NCBI GenBank assembly: GCA_919902965.1
Contig: CAKKSJ010000416.1
Location: 1 to 6,361, forward strand
DNA from: Burkholderiales bacterium
Lineage (GTDB): Bacteria > Pseudomonadota > Gammaproteobacteria > Burkholderiales > SG8-39
Reading direction: 5' to 3'
DNA: 6,361 nucleotides
In this document: one piece after another, positions 1 through 5,130 of the stretch
Layout: the number at the start of each line of letters is the position of its first letter
Numbering within the stretch: position 1 is the first letter of the stretch
The notes under the pieces: generated by a model
What the model was told of the DNA's origin: nothing
Databases searched by the model: none
The model's input: only the letters and a program-made list of their open reading frames with translations
Translations under genes and position numbers: made by a program

Positions 1-1
1 C

Positions 2-49
2 TGGATGCGGCGCTACAGCGGCGCGCGGCGCTTTATCGCACTGCAATAG
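2..49 (+). CDS. possible C-terminal end of an upstream gene (partial)
   Basis: One forward frame runs in from the left edge and stops at TAG 47-49, giving WMRRYSGARRFIALQ. Twelve of its fifteen codons end in G or C, as expected for real coding sequence here, and a promoter for the next gene follows about 110 bp later. The piece is too short to assign a family. A second forward frame stays open from position 1 to the TAA at 178-180, but it runs through the Fur box and promoter and its codon use loses bias after about position 90, so I prefer the shorter frame. This is an inference from codon use only and could be wrong. Confidence 0.3.
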   Translation, partial: WMRRYSGARRFIALQ

Positions 50-157
50 CGCCGGCCTCGACCAGCGCCAGCCAAACCGCAGCACCGCGCCCATTTCGGA
101 CGGCGCAGGTTCCGAGAGATCCGGTTGATCCATGCGCGGGTGTGCGCAATGGCAAGG
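50..157. other. intergenic stretch, no clear feature
   Basis: I see no convincing gene or terminator here. A weak inverted pair (GCGCC near 88 and GGCGC near 103) could form a 5-bp stem with a 10-base loop, but no T-tract follows it. If a gene ends at 49, its terminator is not obvious. Confidence 0.35.
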
Positions 158-180
158 TTGCAAATAGGAATCATTCGTAA
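158..180 (+). promoter_or_regulatory. Fur box upstream of the iron-binding protein gene
   Basis: The imperfect palindrome TTGCAAATAGG-A-ATCATTCGTAA is centred on 169, with six of eleven arm positions pairing. Its central 19 bases match the classical Fur consensus GATAATGATAATCATTATC at 11 positions, including the unbroken AATCATT core. It lies across the -35 element and spacer of the promoter. It shares the 10-mer GAATCATTCG (168-177) with the second box at 3013-3022. The downstream gene encodes an Fe(III)-binding protein, which supports Fur as the regulator. Confidence 0.7.
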
Positions 181-186
181 TATGAT
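158..186 (+). promoter_or_regulatory. sigma-70-type promoter of the iron-binding protein gene
   Basis: TTGCAA at 158-163 (4 of 6 to the -35 consensus) is followed by exactly 17 bp and then TATGAT at 181-186 (5 of 6 to the -10 consensus). Transcription would begin near 193, leaving a leader of about 33 nt before the ATG at 226. The spacer is almost entirely covered by a Fur-box-like sequence, so repression by iron-loaded Fur is the obvious reading. The element matches are read directly; promoter activity is inferred. Confidence 0.7.
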
Positions 187-213
187 TGCCCAAAATCACC
201 TTCCATCTAGCAT

Positions 214-218
214 AAGGA
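214..218 (+). promoter_or_regulatory. ribosome binding site of the iron-binding protein gene
   Basis: AAGGA lies 7 nt upstream of the ATG at 226. It fixes this start, which also places a good signal peptide at the N-terminus. It is the only well-spaced Shine-Dalgarno sequence seen in this window. Confidence 0.75.
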
Positions 219-225
219 ATGCACC

Positions 226-1260
226 ATGCCACACCTGCTCAAGGCCGCAATCTGCGCTATCTCTTTTTGTGTACTGGCCGCCCCTGCGGCCGCGACTGGC
301 GATGACCGGGTAGTCAACCTCTACACCGCGCGCCATTATCAGACCGACGAAGCGCTCTATGCCGATTTCACCCGACAGACGGGAATCAAGATTAATCGCA
401 TCGAAGGTGGCGAGGATCCGTTGTTCGAGCGAATCAAGAATGAAGGGGCCAATAGTCCTGCTGACGTTTTCATCACGGTGGACATCGGCAGACTTTGGCG
501 CGCTGAACAGGCCGGCATTTTTTCCCCGGTGAAGTCAAAAACCCTGGAATCGCGCATTCCGGCAGCCTACCGTGATCCAGGGGGACGCTGGTTCGGCTTT
601 TCCGCGCGCTCGCGCGTGATCGCCTACAACAAGGACGCGGTCAAGCCTGCCGGTATCCGCAATTACGAAGATCTGGCTGATCCCAAGTGGAAAGGCAAGA
701 TATGCGTGCGCTCCAGCAGTCACCCTTACATGCTCTCGCTTACCGCCAGCATGGTGTCGCACCTGGGCGAGGCCAAGGCCGCGCAATGGGTCAAGGGGAT
801 GAAGGACAACCTCGCGCGCGATCCGCGGGGCGGTGACACCGACCAGATCAAGGCAGTGGCTGCCGGCGAATGCGATCTGGCGCTGGCCAATACCTACTAC
901 CTGGTGCGCTTGCTGCGTTCTGCCAAAGCCGAAGACCGAAAAATCATGGAGAAAATCGGCGTGATCTGGCCTAATCAGGACAACCGCGGCGCGCATATGA
1001 ATATTTCCGGCGGAGGCATGCTGAAGCACGCGCCGCATAAGACTGCTGCAGTCAAGTTCCTCGAATACCTGGCAAGCGATGCGGCGCAGGCCTACTTCGC
1101 CGACGGCAATAACGAGTGGCCGGTGGTCGCCACAGTCAAGGTGAAGAATCCGGAACTGCAATCGCTGGGTAAGTTCAAGGCCGACCCGCTGCACGTGAGC
1201 GAGCTGGGCAGGAATCAGCCTACCGCACTGCGGATTTCCGATCGCGCCGGCTATAAGTAA
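226..1260 (+). CDS. fbpA: periplasmic Fe(III) ABC transporter substrate-binding protein (FbpA/FutA family)
   Basis: This 344-residue protein captures ferric iron in the periplasm and delivers it to the inner-membrane permease. Residues 1 to about 23 form a signal peptide: a Lys, a hydrophobic stretch and an Ala-rich cleavage region (AAPAAA). The mature protein starts with a typical first strand, VVNLYTARHY, at 29-38. Likely iron ligands are His37-Tyr38, Tyr168 and the adjacent pair Tyr224-Tyr225. The spacings of 130 and 56 residues match, as I recall, the tyrosine ligands of cyanobacterial FutA1. Arg128 and Arg130 in the SARSR motif fit the basic residues near the metal or synergistic anion. 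Cys160 and Cys216 could form a disulfide, which is inference. Length is normal for the family. The gene has its own Fur-boxed promoter and is convergent with the permease gene, 9 bp away, rather than in an operon with it. An alternative name would be futA, afuA or idiA. Confidence 0.93.
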   Translation: MPHLLKAAICAISFCVLAAPAAATGDDRVVNLYTARHYQTDEALYADFTRQTGIKINRIEGGEDPLFERIKNEGANSPADVFITVDIGRLWRAEQAGIFSPVKSKTLESRIPAAYRDPGGRWFGFSARSRVIAYNKDAVKPAGIRNYEDLADPKWKGKICVRSSSHPYMLSLTASMVSHLGEAKAAQWVKGMKDNLARDPRGGDTDQIKAVAAGECDLALANTYYLVRLLRSAKAEDRKIMEKIGVIWPNQDNRGAHMNISGGGMLKHAPHKTAAVKFLEYLASDAAQAYFADGNNEWPVVATVKVKNPELQSLGKFKADPLHVSELGRNQPTALRISDRAGYK

Positions 1261-1269
1261 GGGGATACG

Positions 1270-2919
1270 CTAAGGCGCTCGCCGGCCGCCTGTGGCAATG
1301 GCGCGACAAAGGATGAACAGCGGCAGCAAGCCGACCGCAACGATCACCAGCGAGGCGGTGGCTGCTTCCGCCAGACGTTCGTCAGCGGCAAAATTGTAGG
1401 CCTGCACGGCTAGCGTATCGAAATTGAACGGCCGCATGACAAAGGTGGCTGGCAGTTCCTTCATCACATCCACAAACACCAGCAACCCGGCGGTAAGCAC
1501 GCTACCGCGGATAATGGGCACGTGCACCCTGAACAGCGTAGCGGCCGGGGAATACCCCAAGCCGCGCGCCGCATCGTCCATGCTCGGCGTCACCTTGGAC
1601 AAACCCGCCTCCACGGTTTGCAGCGCGACCGCTAGAAAACGCACCAGGTATGCATAAACCAGCGCCACGATACTGCCGGTCAGCAGCAATCCCGGCCCCT
1701 TGCCGAACGCGTCGGTCATCCACGCGTGGATCAGGTTGTCCAGCCGAGAGACCGGCACCAGTATGCCCACCGCGATGACCGCGCCCGGGAGCGCATACCC
1801 CAAGCCCGCTATGCGGTGCGCTGCGGACACCAGCATTCCCCGGTCGATGCGCACTGCATAGGCCATGATCACGGCCAGAACGATTGCGGCCGCCGCGGTT
1901 ACAGCGGCAAGCGTGAAACTGTTCGCGATCAGGCCTAGCATGCGCGAACTGAAAAAATGCGCATCGCCCTCTGAGAATGCCATGCGCGCCAGAATCCACG
2001 CTGGCAGCACGAATCCCAACACAACCGGCAATGCGCAGGCGCAGACCGCCACCCAGGCGCTTGCGCCATTCAACTGATAGGGTGACACGCGGCTGCGTCG
2101 CCCGGAATCGTAGAAGCGGGAGCCGCCGCGGTTGGCGCGCTCGAGCAGGAGAATTGCAGCCACGAATACCAGCATCAAGGTGGCCAGTTGCGCTGCCGCC
2201 ACCGGATCGCCCAGCGACAACCATGCGCGGTAAATACCGGTGGTGAATGTCTGCACCGCGAAATACGAGACAGTTCCGAAATCCGCCAGCGTCTCCATCA
2301 GCGCCAGAGCCGCGCCCGCCGCGATGCCGGGACGCGCCAGCGGCAGGGCCAGACGGAAAAATCCGCGCCAGGCGCCATGCCCCAGGGTTCGCCCGGCTTC
2401 GAATGCGCTCGCCGGCATTTCGAGAAAGGCCGCGCGCGCGAGCAGATAGACATACGGATACAGCACCAGCGAGAACATCGCGATGGCGCCGCCCAGGGAA
2501 CGGATTTCCGGGAACCAGTACTCGCGCACGCGCCATCCGGTGGCTTCGCGCAAGGCGGTCTGCACCGGCCCGGCGAACTGCAACAAATCCGTATACGCAT
2601 AGGCGATAACGTATGCAGGCATCGCCAGCGGCAGCACCAGTAGCCACTCAAATGCGCCCGAGCCGGGAAAGCGGCACATGCTTACCAGCCACGCGGCGCC
2701 TACACCGAGCAAGGCTACGCCCGCCGCAACCCCGCCCAGCAGCCAAAGTGTGTTGACGATGTAATCGGGCAGCACCGTAGACGCCAGATGCGACCAAGCA
2801 CCGGTGCTGGGCCCGAAAATACTGGATACCACGGCCGCGATGGGCGTTATGAACAGCAAGGCCACCAGCAAGGCGATCAGGCTGAACGCGCCGAGCGGAC
2901 GCCGCCGGAAAATCACCAT
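1270..2919 (-). CDS. fbpB: Fe(III) ABC transporter permease, fused two-domain type (FbpB family)
   Basis: This 549-residue inner-membrane protein would form the whole iron channel, since both ABC permease domains are in one chain. About twelve hydrophobic segments fall in two halves, roughly 10-260 and 285-540. Each half has the cytoplasmic EAA loop that docks onto the ATPase: 174-198 (EAGRTLG...LPLARPG) and 448-472 (DDAARGLG...VPIIRG). The segment DVMKELPATFVMRPFNFDTL at 484-503 is characteristic of ferric-iron permeases of this family. ATG at 2919 is the only ATG or GTG start reaching this N-terminus apart from GTG at 2916, because an in-frame TAG lies about 45 nt upstream with no start codon between. 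AGGA abuts the ATG directly, which is abnormally close. The gene is divergent from the ATPase gene across a shared Fur-box region and convergent with the binding-protein gene. Confidence 0.93.
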   Translation of the reverse strand: MVIFRRRPLGAFSLIALLVALLFITPIAAVVSSIFGPSTGAWSHLASTVLPDYIVNTLWLLGGVAAGVALLGVGAAWLVSMCRFPGSGAFEWLLVLPLAMPAYVIAYAYTDLLQFAGPVQTALREATGWRVREYWFPEIRSLGGAIAMFSLVLYPYVYLLARAAFLEMPASAFEAGRTLGHGAWRGFFRLALPLARPGIAAGAALALMETLADFGTVSYFAVQTFTTGIYRAWLSLGDPVAAAQLATLMLVFVAAILLLERANRGGSRFYDSGRRSRVSPYQLNGASAWVAVCACALPVVLGFVLPAWILARMAFSEGDAHFFSSRMLGLIANSFTLAAVTAAAAIVLAVIMAYAVRIDRGMLVSAAHRIAGLGYALPGAVIAVGILVPVSRLDNLIHAWMTDAFGKGPGLLLTGSIVALVYAYLVRFLAVALQTVEAGLSKVTPSMDDAARGLGYSPAATLFRVHVPIIRGSVLTAGLLVFVDVMKELPATFVMRPFNFDTLAVQAYNFAADERLAEAATASLVIVAVGLLPLFILCRAIATGGRRAP

Positions 2920-3002
2920 TCCTGCGATGGAACCGGGGTATTCAAAGTAGATGGGCCGTTGCTATCCGTGAACGAAAACGCCCAGCTTGAGGGCAGTTTA
3001 CG

Positions 3003-3008
3003 ATTGTA
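3003..3008 (-). promoter_or_regulatory. candidate -10 element for the permease gene
   Basis: The minus strand reads TACAAT here (5 of 6 to TATAAT), inside the Fur box. No good -35 is seen at the right distance; GCCGTT at 3026-3031 (17-bp spacer) is poor. The permease promoter may be weak or activator-dependent, or may lie elsewhere. Confidence 0.4.
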
Positions 3009-3025
3009 ACAAGAATCATTCGCAA
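3003..3025 (+). promoter_or_regulatory. Fur box in the permease/ATPase divergent region
   Basis: The central 19 bases (3005-3023) match the classical Fur consensus at 12 positions, including AATCATT at 3014-3020. The palindrome is weaker than in the first box, but the 10-mer GAATCATTCG at 3013-3022 is identical to the one at 168-177, with the same AT-rich flanks. Its position overlaps the leftward -10 element and lies just upstream of the rightward one, so one bound dimer could shut off both genes. Fur binding is inferred from sequence and gene context. Confidence 0.65.
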
Positions 3026-3042
3026 AACGGCCAAATCCATAA

Positions 3043-3048
3043 TAAAAT
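3043..3048 (+). promoter_or_regulatory. candidate -10 element for the ATPase gene
   Basis: TAAAAT matches the -10 consensus at 5 of 6 positions. TTCGCA at 3019-3024 is a fair -35 (4 of 6) with an 18-bp spacer, and it overlaps the Fur box. The predicted start of transcription (about 3055) coincides with the ATG. An alternative -10 is CATAAT at 3038-3043, which lacks a good -35. Confidence 0.45.
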
Positions 3049-3054
3049 AGCCCT

Positions 3055-4188
3055 ATGGATCTTGCCACGCCCCGCGCCGACGCCCTTCTGGATGTGCGCG
3101 TTATACATCAGTCATACGCCGATCACGAAGTGGTCAAAGGCCTGTCATTTTCGCTCAGAAAAGGCCAGATAGGATGTCTGCTAGGCCCAAGCGGATGCGG
3201 CAAGACGACCGTCCTGCGTTGCATCGCCGGCTTCGAGCCGCTGCGCCAGGGCGAGATATGGCTCAATCGCCAGCTGGTGAGCGGCCCGGGTCGTCTGCTG
3301 CCGCCTGAAAAGCGCCGTATCGGCATGGTGTTCCAGGACTATGCGCTGTTTCCGCATCTTTCGATCGCCGCCAACATAGGCTTCGGCCTGCATCGAGTTT
3401 CCGCAGCGCTGCGGCGCAAACGCATCGATGTCCTGCTCCACACTGTCGGCCTGTCCGGCCTGGGCGAAAGCTTTCCGCACGAACTTTCCGGCGGACAGCA
3501 GCAACGTGTTGCGCTCGCCCGGGCGCTCGCACCCGAACCGGACCTGCTGTTGCTGGACGAACCGTTTTCCAATCTCGACGTCGACTTGCGTGAGCGCCTC
3601 AGCCTCGAAGTGCGGGACATCATCAAGTCCACCGACACGACGGCCGTTATCGTGACGCACGACCAGCATGAGGCCTTCGCCATCGCCGACGAGATCGGTG
3701 TCATGCACCAGGGCGAGATCTGCCAATGGGACAATGCATACAACCTGTATCACCGTCCTGTCAGCCGCTTTGTTGCGGATTTCATAGGTCAGGGCGTGTT
3801 CCTCCCGGCGACGGTGCAAAATGGGCACCAGGTGAAGATCGAACTCGGCGTCTTGAACGGCGACATTCCGCTGGCGTGCAACATCGGCTGCGACGTCTGC
3901 GGCAAGGGCTGCACGGTAGACATCCTGCTGCGCCCGGACGACATTATCCATGACGATGCGAGCAATATGCAGGCTGAGGTCGTGCACAAGGCGTTTCGCG
4001 GCGCGGAGATCCTGTATACCCTGAAACTGGAAAGCGGCAGGAAAGTGCTCGCCCTGGTCCCGAGCCACCACAACCATGCGCTCGGCGAGCACATCGGCAT
4101 TCGTTTGGACGTTGACCATGTAGTCGCATTCCCACCGCGGGAAACCGCTACTATGCCGTCGCTTAGGAGTTCGGGGTCTCCAGGTTAA
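3055..4188 (+). CDS. fbpC: Fe(III) ABC transporter ATP-binding protein (FbpC family) with a four-cysteine cluster
   Basis: This 377-residue cytoplasmic ATPase powers iron import. All nucleotide-binding motifs are intact: Walker A GPSGCGKTT at 44-52, Q-loop Gln94 in VFQDYALFPH, signature LSGGQQQR at 144-151, Walker B LLLLDE at 164-169, D-loop SNLD at 172-175 and switch His202. After about residue 245 comes a regulatory C-terminal region of the TOBE kind seen in FbpC/MalK-type ATPases. Within it lies Cys275-x3-Cys279-x2-Cys282-x3-Cys286, followed by DILLRPDDI. The cluster is unusual and is discussed as a finding. ATG 3055 is the first start after an in-frame TAA at 3043-3045. No Shine-Dalgarno precedes it, and the alternative GTG 3094 is no better. 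The 3' end overlaps the opposing tonB gene by 26 bp. The partner is inferred from the Fur box and the flanking permease and binding protein. Confidence 0.92.
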   Translation: MDLATPRADALLDVRVIHQSYADHEVVKGLSFSLRKGQIGCLLGPSGCGKTTVLRCIAGFEPLRQGEIWLNRQLVSGPGRLLPPEKRRIGMVFQDYALFPHLSIAANIGFGLHRVSAALRRKRIDVLLHTVGLSGLGESFPHELSGGQQQRVALARALAPEPDLLLLDEPFSNLDVDLRERLSLEVRDIIKSTDTTAVIVTHDQHEAFAIADEIGVMHQGEICQWDNAYNLYHRPVSRFVADFIGQGVFLPATVQNGHQVKIELGVLNGDIPLACNIGCDVCGKGCTVDILLRPDDIIHDDASNMQAEVVHKAFRGAEILYTLKLESGRKVLALVPSHHNHALGEHIGIRLDVDHVVAFPPRETATMPSLRSSGSPG

Positions 4189-5005
4189 AGATCACCGGTA
4201 CGTCGATAGTGAACTCGCGGCCGCGCAAACTCGCCGGGATCGGCACCGTGGTCTTGCCTTTCCGGAGCATGTCCATCGCCTGCTTGTCCAGAATCTCGTG
4301 GCCGCTGCTCGTCTTGACTGAAGTGCTGGCGAGCATGCCGTTGGCGCCGATCAGCATGCGCACTTCAACCTCGCCCTGCCAACCCTTTTCCATGGCGATC
4401 GCCGGATAGCGCTTGTAGCGCCGGGTCGCCACGATCAGGGCCAGGCGGTATTGCGCCAGCGTCCCTTTGTCGACCTCGCTGCCGGACTTGGCCGCCGACT
4501 CAGTCGTGGCGTCTCCGGTCGGCTCGGCCGGAGACGATCTGCCTTGACCTGGCGCTGCGGGCTGCGCGCCAGGCGCCGCCATTGCCGACGCCTCAGGCGC
4601 GGGTTTCGCTGGTGCAGCTTTCCTTGCTTCGACTGGCGCGGCCTTTTGCAGAGCGGGCGCCGGCTTTTCCACGGGCTTGCGCAGTACCGCAGGCGGCGCC
4701 GGGGCAGGCCTTGCAACTGGCGGAGGAGCTGCGGGTTTCGGAGGTGGCGGCGCGGGCGCCGGTTCTGGCGCAGCCGTTGTTGCCGGCTTTGACACGGACG
4801 GCGGCGCGCTTGGGGCGGTCGCGACTGGCGCCAGCCGCGCCGTCAGCACCAACAGCGCCTTGGCCGGGGGCGCGAGCGCAATGCGCGGGTTCAGGCTGAA
4901 CAGCAGCAGCGCATGCAGGACGATCGACGCCAACACGCACCAGAGCAATGCGCGCTCCTGTCGCAGCTGTTGTACTAGCCCTGGGATGGCGGCTGATGCG
5001 GACAT
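4163..5005 (-). CDS. tonB: TonB energy-transducing protein
   Basis: This 280-residue protein would transmit proton-motive force from ExbB/ExbD in the inner membrane to TonB-dependent receptors in the outer membrane. One membrane anchor spans about 19-38 and contains Ser27-x3-His31 (SIVLH), the same spacing as the Ser16/His20 pair of E. coli TonB needed for ExbBD coupling. A long Pro/Ala/Lys-rich linker, about 60-160, fits a periplasm-spanning arm. The C-terminal TonB domain (about 186-276) has Tyr200-Pro201, then EKGWQGEVEVRMLIGANG and the ending FTIDVPVIFNL. No exbB, exbD or receptor gene is in the window. The location beside iron-transport genes suggests ferric-siderophore or haem uptake, but no Fur box is seen upstream. 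The ATG at 5005 has no Shine-Dalgarno, and only 34 bp separate it from a strong terminator. Confidence 0.92.
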   Translation of the reverse strand: MSASAAIPGLVQQLRQERALLWCVLASIVLHALLLFSLNPRIALAPPAKALLVLTARLAPVATAPSAPPSVSKPATTAAPEPAPAPPPPKPAAPPPVARPAPAPPAVLRKPVEKPAPALQKAAPVEARKAAPAKPAPEASAMAAPGAQPAAPGQGRSSPAEPTGDATTESAAKSGSEVDKGTLAQYRLALIVATRRYKRYPAIAMEKGWQGEVEVRMLIGANGMLASTSVKTSSGHEILDKQAMDMLRKGKTTVPIPASLRGREFTIDVPVIFNLETPNS

Positions 5006-5011
5006 GGGTCA

Positions 5012-5041
5012 AGAATAGCCGAAGCGCGGCCGGAGCAACAA
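5012..5041 (-). promoter_or_regulatory. tentative tonB promoter
   Basis: On the minus strand, TATTCT at 5017-5012 (4 of 6 to -10) lies 18 bp from TTGTTG at 5041-5036, or 15 bp from TTGCTC at 5038-5033. The resulting transcript would start within a few bases of the ATG. The matches are mediocre; the main argument is that a terminator immediately upstream leaves little other room. Confidence 0.3.
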
Positions 5042-5068
5042 AAAAAGCGACCATTTGTCGCTTTTTTT
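5040..5068 (-). terminator. strong intrinsic terminator (hairpin readable in both directions)
   Basis: AAAAAAAGCGAC (5040-5051) and GTCGCTTTTTTT (5057-5068) are perfect 12-bp complements around the 5-base loop CATTT. The G/C-containing part is GCGAC/GTCGC, flanked by seven A and seven T. On the minus strand this gives a stem followed by a T-tract, 63 bp after the glycosyltransferase stop codon, so it should end that transcript before tonB. The symmetry means it could also stop rightward transcripts coming from the ATPase gene. Confidence 0.88.
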
Positions 5069-5130
5069 GATCTGTCGATGGCTGAAGTCCAGCCGGTAAA
5101 CTTTTCTGCAGGCAAATTGCCTTCTGGAGA

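Larger units (their letters stand above)
2920..3054. other. divergent promoter region between permease and ATPase genes
   Basis: This 135-bp region separates the two divergent starts. Its ATPase-proximal half holds a Fur box near 3003-3025 and AT-rich -10-like elements on both strands. From 2931 to 3000 I see no further site, so the permease mRNA would have a leader of roughly 75-80 nt. I see no obvious riboswitch fold in that leader. Confidence 0.6.

Noticed and set aside
125..313. Small forward frame (62 codons) crossing the promoter and the start of the binding-protein gene
   Set aside because: It runs through the Fur box and -10 element and overlaps the true start and signal peptide in another frame. 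No ribosome site precedes it.
535..1194. Minus-strand frame of 219 codons opposite the iron-binding protein gene
   Set aside because: It is antisense to a gene with a signal peptide and intact ligand residues, and the translation shows no recognisable domain. Its codons mirror the third-position bias of the real gene.
1502..2647. Long second minus-strand reading frame (381 codons) inside the permease gene
   Set aside because: It lies out of frame within a clearly recognised permease on the same strand. Its translation is rich in Arg, Gly and Ala with no membrane segments or known motif, typical of shadow frames in GC-rich DNA.
3181..4119. Minus-strand frame of 312 codons opposite the ATPase gene
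   Set aside because: It covers the ATPase gene, whose motifs are all intact on the plus strand. The antisense product is a His/Val/Asp/Arg-rich string with no motif.
4520..4830. Repetitive-looking GC-rich stretch, possible DNA repeat array
   Set aside because: The pattern comes from Pro/Ala/Lys codons in the TonB linker. There is no constant unit length or spacer, so it is low-complexity coding sequence, not a tandem or CRISPR array.
5069..5130. Short inverted repeats after the glycosyltransferase (GGCTG/CAGCC at 5080-5094, GGCAAATTGCC near 5111-5121)
   Set aside because: The stems are only 5 bp and have no T-tract. The nearby 12-bp hairpin at 5040-5068 explains termination, so these are probably chance.
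5006..5130. Search for a third Fur box upstream of tonB
   Set aside because: No sequence resembling AATCATTCG or the Fur palindrome is present, so iron control of tonB cannot be claimed from this window.
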